From positions 2,914,001 to 2,978,000 of the forward strand of contig OX337238.1 of assembly GCA_946965045.2 (NCBI GenBank): a stretch of 64,000 bases of DNA, read 5' to 3'. Origin of the DNA: Epithemia pelagica (taxonomy: Eukaryota > Bacillariophyta > Bacillariophyceae > Surirellales > Surirellaceae). Each line of letters begins with the position of its first letter. The stretch's first letter is position 1. Below are positions 24,282 to 34,009 of this stretch, one piece after another. The notes under the pieces were generated by a model. It ran no database searches. It worked only from the letters and a program-made list of their open reading frames with translations, and was not told the origin of the DNA. The position numbers and the translations under genes were made by a program.

Positions 24282-24342
24282 AAAAAAATTTGAATCTATT
24301 TTAACGCTGCCGCGCGGACCCACTCTAACGCCTGGGGTGCCG
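24282..24342 (-). mobile_element. Short 3' fragment of a non-LTR element
   Basis: 61 bp between two perfect target-site copies. On the minus strand it ends in GCGGCAGCGTTAAAATAGA followed by a few bases and an oligo-T run, and the same 19-bp string lies at the matching place in the 3' end of the adjacent full-length element. It is therefore a severely 5'-truncated copy of a related element, or a short non-autonomous element using the same 3' end. Confidence 0.75.
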
Positions 24343-24359
24343 TCGGTGCATCCTTCACA
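24343..24359. repeat. Target-site copy 2 (17 bp)
   Basis: Second perfect copy of TCGGTGCATCCTTCACA, between the short fragment and the 3' end of the full-length element. Confidence 0.9.
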
Positions 24360-24505
24360 AAAAAAAGGGTACAGTCTATTTTAACGCTGCCGCGCGCACC
24401 CGCTAGGGTGACGTCGACCGACGCGCCCGGCTCCACACAAAATGAGGAGCGAGGACTAAACGTGACGGGACAAGTTGTGAGGACGGGACAGAGAGTAGAA
24501 ATCGG

Positions 24506-27500
24506 TTACAAGGGTGGGGCAGCATCCCTGAGAATGACAGGGCGCCAGGTATTGATCCAAGAGCGAAGAGAAACAGCAGTAGTTTCCGCTGCGAAATGAG
24601 CAGCGGGAGACGAGTAGAAAATATCGCGTTCAGAGGGAGGGAGACGGGTGCGGAATTCGTATAAAGTCGTGACCTCGCGTTGTGCTTGGGCGTAAGATGC
24701 GGCTTCAACTGTTTGGGGTGAATTACCATGGAGGTTGTGATTTCGGGTGATCCATAGAGCATGGATGTGTTTCCATAAGAGTTTAATTGTGCCAGTAACA
24801 AAATGAGTCCCGGAGACTGTACGTGAATGTTGATGGTTGGTGGAGAGATAGTTGTCTTGAAGATTGCGCCATTGAATAGTGAAGCGGCCGAAAAAGATGA
24901 GAGCATATCCGATAAGTTGTTGTTGAGTTACCAGCGATTGATATGAGAGGGAGAGGGTGGGAAAAGACGGTGGAACGTTGGCGAGCCAAGAGTGAATAAT
25001 TTCCGCAAGTAGTAGGTTCAGAGTTGGGTCGAGGGATTGGAGACGCCAGAAATCTTGCAGTTCATCCAGAAGAGGTCCTTTCCATTGTCGGTGGGGACAA
25101 CAAAGAAAGTGAGTGCGAGTCTCGACAACAGAGGGAGTGCAGAGGGGGCATGTTTCTGTGTAGTAAGTGGCATAACGAGAACGAAGATAGCCAAGAGGAA
25201 GCCAATCATGGAGAAACTTAATATGGAATTGTTGACGGGGGAAAACAGTCGTGATAGCGCGTCCGTGTGCCGTCCAATCAATCATCTCGAAAGTCTCGGA
25301 CGACCACTCGTTGCGATTGCATAAGTATTGGCGTAAAGCTTTCCATGTAGAGAGGTAGCGCAGAATAGATCGGTAATTCGAATTGATAGTCCCTTTGGGA
25401 GAATGAAGTATGGCTTGGCTGCCTGTGATAAGAGGGACATGTGTCGATGAGATAGTAGGCGGGTATTCGTATGAGTCTGCCAATCGGTCAGCGTCTACAT
25501 TGAGCTGGGCAGCAAGGGTCAGTGTTGGATATGGTCGCAGACGATCTTGGTGGCCCCGAACATGTAGGAAACTTGGAGTTTCAGGGAGTTGTCTGATAGA
25601 TGTACTAATCGATTGTTGTATATCCCAATCTGCTTCCATCGTAGAGTATGGGAAGTCATAGACCCATTCCAGTCGCTTTGCCACGGTATTGATCAAACTT
25701 TTGGAATCGGTATAGAAGATTAATTGTGTCGGAAGACTGAAGCCATAAGACGTCGTAAGATGAATCACAGCACGTAGCAATGCAAGCATTCCATAACTCT
25801 CCGACCTGAAAGACGAAGTACGATAACCAGGAGCAGGACCGCTTAATTGAAAAAGGCGTTGTCCAGTATCCGTGCTGCAAATACAGCCAAATTTGCCAGT
25901 GAACATAGCCGCTGAGCCATCGCTGCACAAGAAGAGGCGGACAGTCGGAGTGGCGAAGCTTTGTTGGATTTGTTGAGGTGGGCAAAGGAGGACAAGTTTG
26001 GACATTAGGTGTTGATCCCACTGTTCGAGAGAAGAGACGTAATCGGGAAAAGTCTGGGGTGGTGGTGGATCGGAAGGTAAGGCTTGAGGACGGCAAGGCA
26101 GAATAATGAAAGCGGGACCGGAGTGGTTGACATGAACGGGCACTGCTGTCGATGGGGGACTTGGAGAGAGTTGAGACGTTGGAAGAAAAAGTGGGTGTTG
26201 GTACCAGTAGTGTCGAAAACTATTGGGAGATTCGGCCACATAGAGTTTGGAGCTCGGGCAGTCAACTAGGAATTTCCAATGGCGATGTAATTTCTGTCCA
26301 GGTACAGTCCAGGAACCGAGAGGGTGTGTCAGCATTCGTGTGACTCCTGTCTGTCTGACTAAGTCAAGGTATTTGTCCCACTGTTGCCAAGCACGGGGAC
26401 CTGGCCGGTCTTGGTACGGAATCAGACCGTGATGAGTCGAGAAATCGTCATGGCGATGTTCAATGGTAAACAAAGAGAGTTTCGTGCCATCAGGAGTTGA
26501 TACATCACTGAGCAATGTCACACCCAGATAGATACGGCATGCATTGAGCAGAATCAGTTCCGTTGGAGTGAATTGTGACGACTCTAATGCGATATCCATG
26601 AGGAAACGATCGTTGACTCGTTGGAGGGCGGGAAGGAATTTTGATTCAAGTTCAATGTTGCAGTTTGCTTTGTGGAGGAAGGTTCGCACTTGTGGAATCC
26701 ATTGTATCGGTACCAAGTGTGGCAACGGTGTCTCGACATCTTCAAATATGGAAATGCTAGTACCCGCGAGAAATTGAGCCCACGAGATCGCGATCTTGGC
26801 AAGTTGTGCCGGAACTCCTGGTGATCTGAGACACGCTAGCAGTAGGTAAGTCTGAGAAATTCCACGCTCCACTGAAAGTGTTCGCAGTCCGATTCCTCCT
26901 AATTCTGCTGGTCCGTAGACGACTGCATTTGGCATATGGCGATTGAAGCCATACTTGGGTAAAAAGGCTTTCTTGAACTGGACTTGTAAAGCATTGCAGT
27001 GGGCATCAGAGAGGGAGGACGATGGTAGCGGGTATGATATGCTAGGGAGGTAGATAGCATGGTAATAGGCCCAGGCGTCGGTTCTGGAGAAAGGGCTGGT
27101 GGCCATCACTGAAGTATGAGCTTTGTTCTTTTTCGCAAGAGCGAGGTATAGCCCTTTATCTGTTCGATGTGGCGATTTCTGTACACCCAAAGTCTTGTGA
27201 CTCCGATAGGAAGATAGTTGTTTGATCGGTATTGTTTGGTCCGAATCATGGAAGTGAATTGTAATTTGAGGTCCGAAGGTTCCAGATTGTAAGGACGCAA
27301 GCCCATCCACATTGAACGTGTAATACAAGAAGTGATAGGAGCATTTCTCGACATTAAGTGCGCCTCCAGACAAACTAAGCAAGTCGTTCCATCGTTGTGC
27401 GTCTTCTTGTGCCTTGGCAATGTAATGTTCTGGCGTTGCTGGTTGGTCGCGCGAGAAGTCATTGACGCTGCCGCTGGTATCATCCACAAACCCGATCATG

Positions 27501-30500
27501 TGTAGAGCAGTTTTCACAGAACCATCAGGGCTGCTAAACATAGCGCCATGTGCTTTGTCCTCGTAGGTGTCAAAGAGAATCGTAGAAATGACACACCAGA
27601 TTGCAGGTGAGTTGCCGGCTCCTTGTCCCGAGCCATATATAGGGTACAATTGGCAATGTTGGTAATGCCGTTCAGACACTCCGAGCTGTGTCTTTAAATA
27701 GTACTTGGCTTCTTCCAATGTCTTTGCGTTGATAAAGACGATCGACCTGTGTTGGCCAAAGCTTCTAGACGCGAGGCTTCCGAAGGATAAGACGATCCGG
27801 TCGTAGCAAGCGGTTGCATCATAGTCCAGGTGGACTAGTGGCCGCTTGCTAGCTCTTGATATTTCGTATTGAAGTTCTTCGCATAAGGTCGGGATTACAG
27901 CGTCTCTACCTGGGACTCCACCAAATTGCATTGGGTGCAGAGTTCGTTGATTGGTATTTAAGTGTATGAGCTGGCGCCACTTGATCGCCAGAACAAGGTT
28001 GTAGTCTTGTTCATAAAGATGGATGACACGAAGTCGATGGATCCGTAGATTGTTCGGTTCTTTCAGTATCGTCACATTGACAATGTGTTTCCACCTGTCG
28101 TACGAGTATTTGTTGACGAGTGCGCAATTTATTAGCCCGACTTGCCACGCGATGATTTGTTCCCTCTTTTCCTCTAGTTCTTGACCTTCGTCTGTTGTTG
28201 TGTCTAGGTCGTGAGAAGCCACCAATGCTTTGCTATGGCTAAGGTGAAAGCCGGATGGAGACGTTGATGTGGACTCTGGCCATGCTTTGATTTTGCCAAC
28301 CCATTCCTCGACGGTGATAGGAGCTGGAACAGCGTCAAGTGTAACTCGAGCCTTCATGTGATTGATGAGCGATTGCTGCATTTCATCAAGTTCCGGCCGT
28401 TGCCAATTTCCTTCTAATATGAGCTCTGCCGTATGAGTTGACTCCCCCCAATCGCACCATTCCGAGAATGGTGGTTTGGTGGGAAAGGTATTATGTGCTT
28501 GTCCAAAGTGGTGTCGGTTTCTGGTGAGCAATCGATCTTCTATTTCCGCGGGAGTATCGATAGTAAGCCATTCCGTGCATCCACTGTAGTCAGTCGTGGT
28601 AGGATCGGCTGGAACATCGAGTCTGGTTATGCCCGTTTTCAAATTACCGCGGCATTGTCTGAGCTTTTTATACATCGCTTTCGTGCGTTCTGCTGCAATC
28701 CGATGCTTCAAAGCTTTTGATTGTTGTTTATTCCCCTCGAGAACGGCTTGTTGGAGCTCATCTTGCAGGGCATTGTGTCTTCGCTGTACTGCATCCTTCG
28801 TCATCTCGCGTATCTGTCGCTGAACCACTCTGCATTCATGCTGACAAGCTTCGAGGGTGTGGGGTATATTGATCACAGACTGATTGCGGGTAGTGTATGC
28901 GATTCCCGACTCAAAAGATTTACCCCATTTCTCTGCCGATATCAATTTCAGTAGGAGATTTTTGCGTTTCCTGAGACTGGCTAGTTGCTTTATGAATGGA
29001 ATACTCCTCGGTTTCTTTGCACATCTTCGACTTGCATGCTCGCCTGCTCGTTGAAAATCCTTGTCCAGACGTTCTGCGAGTCTTGGGTTCCAGTTCTGTT
29101 TCAATCGCTCAAGTCGCTGTGGAAAATTGTGCTCAATCAAGAACTTGTGTTTGTGGATGAGATAGTTTCTGTTTGAGCTTTTATCCTTGCTCGTAAAATC
29201 GCGGCTTGCAATGGGACCCAGTGTTTGAGTGGCGTTTCCGAAGAGTCTTTCGACATCCAAGTCTATTACCATGTTTCGATGGTCGTTTGGTATCTCTCTA
29301 TGTTGAAAGGGTTCGTAGCATGCCCTGACGACTGATGTTGAGACATGTGTTGTGCCCAAAGCGTAATCGATGCGTTCTTGTCCGTTCACAAAGGTAGCAA
29401 AAGACGTGTCACCGATCTGTTCTCCCATTAGGTCGTGTAATTCTAACTCGGTGCAAAGTTTTGACATTCCCTCGTGGATATTGGATAGTGCCTCGTTGAA
29501 GTCGCCCAATAATAGAATTTCTGAGTTACGGGCGCGGCGCTGTCGGATGAAGTCTGTCAGATCCGATATAAAAGCTTCGCGTGGAGACATTGATCTGTTC
29601 TCCTGTCGGAGCATTGAAAGCTGTTGTGCTGAGGCTGTGAAAGATCGAACTCTGTTGTTGTTTTCAGTCAATAGTGCTTGTTTGCACACTTGGTACGCAG
29701 AGACGACGGTGAGAGTTTTGTTGTTACGGCAGGAGAACACTTGGTATGACCACCGTCCCATTCTGTCTGTGCCTTGTTCCGTGATTCTTCCTGTCGATTT
29801 ACCTTGCGATGCGATCAATGTGCCTCCGGGCTTGTAAGGAGTAGGTCTTGGTGATGGAATGTTAGTGCTACCGAAACTGAGTCTTGAATGTTCGCAATGT
29901 TGTTGGATTGTAGAATGGAGCATGTTTCGGACTTGAGCTTGAGTAGTGTCTACGTTCGTCTCATAAAAACACCACGTGTCCGCGTCAAGACGATTCAATT
30001 CTTCGCAGTACTCGGCAAAGGTACCTCCTCTTGACATCAAAGTTTTGAATCCGTTAGGGTTGCATCCAAAGATGCGATATACATTTGCTGGCTTGACATC
30101 TTGTGTTTCCGGCCCAATAAATTCGTCTGTCGCGTAAACCATTCCTGGCGGGTGGATATGGATGCCATTCTCTGCTTGTTGTAGTATATCGCCGTCGACG
30201 CTCTCGACATCGTCGTTGTTCGTGTTGACTGGGATAGTTGTTTGTTGTTGGTTTACATTGACACGCAAGGCGTCATCGTTGTTCGGGTTTGCTGGGATAG
30301 TTGTTTGTGGTTGATTGGCGTCGACACGCAGGGCGTCGTCGTTGTTTGGGTTTACTTGAATTGTAGTTTGTCTTGGTGTGTCGTCGGCACTCGAGGCGCC
30401 ATCGTTGTTTGGGTTTGCTGGAATAGTAGTTGTGGTATTGGTGGATGTGTTGTCGTCGACACTCGGGGCGTCGTCGTTGTTTTCTAAATCCTGATCGGTT

Positions 30501-30601
30501 GTTGGAAGGGAATGACGTATGAGTAATGCTAGTGGATGTGGTTGTTGTCGCAATGAATTGTTGGTTAAATTTAGATTGCTATCATTCACCATCTCACTCA
30601 T
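24506..30601 (-). CDS. Non-LTR retrotransposon ORF2: endonuclease, reverse transcriptase, RNase H
   Basis: 2031 aa, uninterrupted. Residues 58-137 are four degenerate repeats of about 21 aa (core TTIPANPNNDDALRV). An APE-type endonuclease spans about 175-450: CNPNGFKT at the front, YETN with its Glu at 214, GDFNEAL at 366-372, and the C-terminal NDHRN at 439-443. Reverse transcriptase covers roughly 760-1130: LVHLDYDATACYDR with catalytic Asp near 926, YGSGQGAGNSPAIW at 989-1002, and FVDD at 1038-1041 in place of the common YADD. RNase H lies at about 1550-1715 with CSDGS (Asp 1561), ESYG (Glu 1601), YTDSKS (Asp 1632) and VDADRLA. A CPLC...HFLCCPH zinc-knuckle-like motif is at 1818-1837. The ATG shares its last two bases with the ORF1 stop (ATGA). 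Confidence 0.95.
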   Translation of the reverse strand: MSEMVNDSNLNLTNNSLRQQPHPLALLIRHSLPTTDQDLENNDDAPSVDDNTSTNTTTTIPANPNNDGASSADDTPRQTTIQVNPNNDDALRVDANQPQTTIPANPNNDDALRVNVNQQQTTIPVNTNNDDVESVDGDILQQAENGIHIHPPGMVYATDEFIGPETQDVKPANVYRIFGCNPNGFKTLMSRGGTFAEYCEELNRLDADTWCFYETNVDTTQAQVRNMLHSTIQQHCEHSRLSFGSTNIPSPRPTPYKPGGTLIASQGKSTGRITEQGTDRMGRWSYQVFSCRNNKTLTVVSAYQVCKQALLTENNNRVRSFTASAQQLSMLRQENRSMSPREAFISDLTDFIRQRRARNSEILLLGDFNEALSNIHEGMSKLCTELELHDLMGEQIGDTSFATFVNGQERIDYALGTTHVSTSVVRACYEPFQHREIPNDHRNMVIDLDVERLFGNATQTLGPIASRDFTSKDKSSNRNYLIHKHKFLIEHNFPQRLERLKQNWNPRLAERLDKDFQRAGEHASRRCAKKPRSIPFIKQLASLRKRKNLLLKLISAEKWGKSFESGIAYTTRNQSVINIPHTLEACQHECRVVQRQIREMTKDAVQRRHNALQDELQQAVLEGNKQQSKALKHRIAAERTKAMYKKLRQCRGNLKTGITRLDVPADPTTTDYSGCTEWLTIDTPAEIEDRLLTRNRHHFGQAHNTFPTKPPFSEWCDWGESTHTAELILEGNWQRPELDEMQQSLINHMKARVTLDAVPAPITVEEWVGKIKAWPESTSTSPSGFHLSHSKALVASHDLDTTTDEGQELEEKREQIIAWQVGLINCALVNKYSYDRWKHIVNVTILKEPNNLRIHRLRVIHLYEQDYNLVLAIKWRQLIHLNTNQRTLHPMQFGGVPGRDAVIPTLCEELQYEISRASKRPLVHLDYDATACYDRIVLSFGSLASRSFGQHRSIVFINAKTLEEAKYYLKTQLGVSERHYQHCQLYPIYGSGQGAGNSPAIWCVISTILFDTYEDKAHGAMFSSPDGSVKTALHMIGFVDDTSGSVNDFSRDQPATPEHYIAKAQEDAQRWNDLLSLSGGALNVEKCSYHFLYYTFNVDGLASLQSGTFGPQITIHFHDSDQTIPIKQLSSYRSHKTLGVQKSPHRTDKGLYLALAKKNKAHTSVMATSPFSRTDAWAYYHAIYLPSISYPLPSSSLSDAHCNALQVQFKKAFLPKYGFNRHMPNAVVYGPAELGGIGLRTLSVERGISQTYLLLACLRSPGVPAQLAKIAISWAQFLAGTSISIFEDVETPLPHLVPIQWIPQVRTFLHKANCNIELESKFLPALQRVNDRFLMDIALESSQFTPTELILLNACRIYLGVTLLSDVSTPDGTKLSLFTIEHRHDDFSTHHGLIPYQDRPGPRAWQQWDKYLDLVRQTGVTRMLTHPLGSWTVPGQKLHRHWKFLVDCPSSKLYVAESPNSFRHYWYQHPLFLPTSQLSPSPPSTAVPVHVNHSGPAFIILPCRPQALPSDPPPPQTFPDYVSSLEQWDQHLMSKLVLLCPPQQIQQSFATPTVRLFLCSDGSAAMFTGKFGCICSTDTGQRLFQLSGPAPGYRTSSFRSESYGMLALLRAVIHLTTSYGFSLPTQLIFYTDSKSLINTVAKRLEWVYDFPYSTMEADWDIQQSISTSIRQLPETPSFLHVRGHQDRLRPYPTLTLAAQLNVDADRLADSYEYPPTISSTHVPLITGSQAILHSPKGTINSNYRSILRYLSTWKALRQYLCNRNEWSSETFEMIDWTAHGRAITTVFPRQQFHIKFLHDWLPLGYLRSRYATYYTETCPLCTPSVVETRTHFLCCPHRQWKGPLLDELQDFWRLQSLDPTLNLLLAEIIHSWLANVPPSFPTLSLSYQSLVTQQQLIGYALIFFGRFTIQWRNLQDNYLSTNHQHSRTVSGTHFVTGTIKLLWKHIHALWITRNHNLHGNSPQTVEAASYAQAQREVTTLYEFRTRLPPSERDIFYSSPAAHFAAETTAVSLRSWINTWRPVILRDAAPPL

Positions 30602-32575
30602 GATTGCATGCTCGTGTTGGCCAGGGACCCGTCCGCGTGCAAGGACGGGTTTGCCTGGACCATGCTCACGTCAAGCTTTGGCGTGGCCGGTTGTTCAGAG
30701 TCGTCTTCGATACGCCTTTTCATAGGGGCTTGACTCTGGTTTTCATGGTGGTTTGCATTTTGAGATGCAAGTGCCGTTTGATGAGGAGGGTTGTGATGAA
30801 CTGGTGTTTGGGGCAATGGCATATGATTTGGCGGCATATGTTGATGATTCGCAGGGGTTGGTGGATGTTGTGGCCACAAGTTGGTTGGCATTGGTTGTTG
30901 TTGGTGTGGGGCGTTGACTGGGCTCATATTAAACTGTGGTGGGGCCTGATATTGGTATTGAGGAGAGAAGTTCTGTGGCGGCATGAAGTTCTGTTGCATC
31001 ATCATTGACATTTGATGTTGCATCGCTTGCATCATTGACTGCATCATTTTGTTTTGGGCGGATTCGTGGTTTTCCTCTTGTTTCGTGACGAATGATTTGA
31101 ATGCATCTTTTAATTCTTTCAATTCGTTTTTAAGGTCCACGTTTTCTGATTTCATGCGTTCGTATTCTTCATTGGTGACTTGACTTGTTGAGGTCTCTGT
31201 CGTCGTTGATGTGACTACTGTCTGCACCGGTGCGACCATTTTCCACGCTTGAGCAACAGGCCTTGTCCTGCTTGGTGGGTTTGTGTAGCTCTCGTTCGTG
31301 TCATCACCCAACTCGTCGGTCTCGTTTGCAGTGTGCAAAGAGTTCAATGCTGAAACATAGGTCGCATAAGAGCCTCCATGGTCCGTCGATTCGTCGTCAT
31401 GTCCGCCCGTTCCTTGGCCGTATCCTTCATGTCGAAAGGCTAGTCTTGGTGGTAGATCGAATTCCTTGGGATTGAGTCCACGCGCACTGCGCTCTGCTAT
31501 CACTAGCGAGACTATAGAGACTCTCAAGGCACTCTTCAGGTTTTCAAAGTGCTTGTCGGTTGTGTGGACATTAAAGCGTCCAATACGGTCTGAGTCTTTG
31601 TGTCCGGTAACTCTGATCACGCCTTCAAATTGATGAATGATCCTGTCTTTGAGAGACCACATGATGGATGGGTGCACTCCTGCAATTGGTATGATCCGAC
31701 TTGAGTTGAGATACAAGTTCTGATCTTGTAGCAAATTGCAATACGTCTTTTTGTCATAGAAAAATAAACTTCGGATCTTGGACATAAGTTTCTTGGAGCA
31801 ATTCGAGTAGTGCCTTGGCGTCGTGTTGGCGGCATTGTAAATCAAACGCTTTGGTGTTCCACTTGTTATCTCCGTCAAAGAGAATTGGAGAGGAGTAATT
31901 GCACTTGAACTTGGGGATCTTGTTTCTCGGTTTATTTGTCTTTTCGATTATCTCCAATATGACTGACTCGATCATTTCTTCTTGCGGAATGTTACTCGGG
32001 TCGTAGCCCACGAAGAATCCTAGATTCGCAATTCTCGTCTCATTCTCATTCCAGAGGTGCTGTGTCATTTTCGCTTTGACAAGCTTGAGCCTTTCCTGTA
32101 CAGCAGAGTGGCGACGTATTTCACTAATGGATACCTTTGATTGGAACCTGTGAATGACGATATACATGGGCTTGCGTTTCTTCGATTCGTTTCCCTTCGA
32201 GTAATGGAGGTCGAAATGTCGTAGGTACGCCGAGTATGTCTTGAGTGCTTCCAATTTCTTCCTGTTGAGCTTCGAACCTCTGTTGTCAAATATTTTTACT
32301 TCCGGATAAACTTGAGAAATCGTATACAGCGTGTCGTAGTGGAGTTTAGCGACGTTTCCGTTTTGGTCTTCTTCAGGTCGAAACACAAATTTGATTGTGT
32401 ACTCCTTTTCTTCTCCTTCGTACGGTATCGGATGATACACAGTGGTGATCTCAGTGCTTTGGCTTGCATCGTCATCGTTGTTGTTAGAGGCATTTGCTAA
32501 GTTGTTGTTGGTAGTGGTCGGTTGAGACTCCGCCATAGGGGCGTCGTTTGTACCGTATTGAGGTTCTTCCGCCAT
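30598..32575 (-). CDS. Non-LTR retrotransposon ORF1 (Gag-like), one frame change
   Basis: Starts at ATG 32575 (MAEEPQYGTNDAP) and runs 273 codons to TGA at 31754. The matching continuation is open in the next frame from 31878 to the TGA at 30598. The codon at the front of that second frame is TTG, so it is not an independent gene. The switch fits a +1 step at TTTATTTTTC (about 31756-31770), just before YDKKTYCNLL. Read through, the product is about 658 aa: an acidic N-terminus, a basic middle, a probable coiled coil (EEYERMKSENVDLKNELKEL), then a Gln/Met/Pro/His-rich stretch. No CCHC knuckle is visible. Expected role: RNA-binding partner of ORF2. It is either an inactivating indel or programmed frameshifting. 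Confidence 0.75.
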
Positions 32576-32725
32576 GGTCGACGTGGATCTTGCACCAATG
32601 ACAATCGAGCTTTCGGGACACTTTCTGGGATTTCTTACACGATAAAACTACGGGGAACCAGAAACTATTGGACAGATTACACGTAGGACTATGCCTTTCA
32701 ATTTCGTCTGCCCACGAAATTGTTG

Positions 32726-32742
32726 TCGGTGCATCCTTCACA
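32726..32742. repeat. Target-site copy 3 (17 bp)
   Basis: Third perfect TCGGTGCATCCTTCACA, at the 5' end of the full-length element. Its last base is also the first base of the AGTGT duplication around the solo LTR. Confidence 0.9.
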
Positions 32743-32746
32743 GTGT

Positions 32747-33031
32747 TGTCGGAATCAAAGAATTAAGTCGCTCTTCATGTCGTGATCCCGAAGTGGTCGC
32801 ACATCCAAATCCTTGGGATAGAAACCGCATGGGAGGCGGTTATAGATCACCTAGATCTTGGATGATTTCGATCTCAACTGGCACAACAACAACTCCCATC
32901 TTGGACATCACTCTAGTCGTAGCACTCACTCTTTCTAGATCGATCATTTTGAAAAGTAATTCGTCTACATTTACATCTCTATTGCTTCTGTGCACGGAAG
33001 ACTCCATTTGGGCCAATCTAGTGATCCAACA
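32747..33031. mobile_element. Solo LTR of a Copia-like LTR retrotransposon
   Basis: 285 bp starting TGTCGGAATCA and ending TGATCCAACA, an imperfect terminal inversion of the TG...CA type. It is flanked by 5-bp direct repeats AGTGT at 32742-32746 and 33032-33036. Comparison with the uninterrupted spacer (CACAGTGTACTAGAACG at about 17320) shows that exactly this block plus one AGTGT was added. The TGTYGGAA start and 5-bp duplication are typical of Ty1/Copia LTRs. No internal domain remains, so it is a solo LTR left by LTR-LTR recombination. Orientation is not determined. Confidence 0.85.
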
Positions 33032-33036
33032 AGTGT

Positions 33037-34009
33037 ACTAGAGAACGAGCGATGATGAGGCTATAATGATTGATATCGAGACCAAACAACAGAAAGAAGA
33101 AGACTCCAGTCGTTGAAGCGTTTAATGCTTAGTTGTGATGGTCTTCATCATCATCATCATCATCACACCGAAAGTGAACAAAAAAGTCTCTCACTTTTTC
33201 TCCGACAACACAGCGTGGGGCAAGCCAATGTGGAAGAAGAAGAAACCAACAGAGGACCCAGCAATTGGCCTGAGATAGATCATTGGTGGAAACGCACGAG
33301 ATGCTTTGTTGTGATGGTCTTCAAGATTGGAGAAAGAGTCCTGGTCCCTTTACTATGGGTATTTGCCCTGTAGTATTTGCACCGGATGCATTTATTATTG
33401 TTCTTATTGCTTCCCCACGTACGGTGGATGATTTTCCTATCGTGGGTGCCAATTTCAATTGATCTCGATAGAATGGCTTCTAGCATTGTTGCATCTTCTT
33501 CGCGTTTGCCGGTTTGGGACAATCATGTTTGATCGATGATTGGATTGGAACCTATGAATTTGGTCCGCTTCGTTTTGCATGGACGATGAACTAGCGCTTG
33601 ACTGCGATCCTGATGTATTGTGCAAAACAGCCAGAAGGAATTTGAAAAGGGCCTCAAGACTGCAACGGACAAGTACTGCCATATACAGTGGCAAAGGGGT
33701 TCCAAGAAAGTGGAATCTCCGGATTTGTGCGGGGGTGGCTTTGTGGTGGATGGTTTTAGACCCGTTTATCTGTCCAAGATCATCCATCAAAGAAGGATGG
33801 TTTTGAACCCGTTCATCTGTCCAATGCCATCCCTCCGATGAAGGATACCATGATTGAAATCGCCATCGTTGAGGTGCGTCCGTCGCAGCTGCCGTCTTTC
33901 GTTCCGGTTTTGGTGTAAAAGGTCCAGATCTCGTTCGGAGTTCATTTTCGTATTTTTTGAGGAGCAAGAAGGTCCATTCCTTGCTGTTGTCATGAAATCT
34001 CAAAGTATC
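33037..34009. other. Right part of the K7 spacer and leader
   Basis: Resumes the spacer interrupted at 24264 and matches the K5 and K8 leaders, including the ATC microsatellite near 33148-33166 and the two-copy leader repeat (about 33749-33830). It contains the MDDELALDCDPDVLCKTARR-like block at 33579. No gene supported. Confidence 0.6.

Larger units (their letters stand above)
24360..32725 (-). mobile_element. Full-length non-LTR (LINE-like) retrotransposon
   Basis: An 8.37-kb element on the minus strand bounded by perfect 17-bp target-site copies at 24343-24359 and 32726-32742. Order in its own direction: about 150 bp 5' UTR, ORF1 (from 32575), ORF2 (30601-24506), then a 146-bp 3' UTR ending in an oligo-T run rather than poly-A. 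No long terminal repeats are present. The APE-type endonuclease followed by RT, RNase H and a terminal Cys/His motif fits the RNase H-bearing LINE groups (I/Tad/R1-like organisation). Perfect target repeats and an intact ORF2 indicate a young insertion. It splits the spacer upstream of K7. Confidence 0.92.

Noticed and set aside
24360-24505. tRNA or other structured RNA gene at the GC-rich LINE 3' end
   Set aside because: No cloverleaf or A/B box could be made out; the sequence is better explained as the element 3' UTR.
30598-31878. Treating the 426-aa frame as a separate retrotransposon gene
   Set aside because: Its first codon is TTG inside ORF1 and the preceding frame ends where this one takes over, so it is the second half of ORF1.
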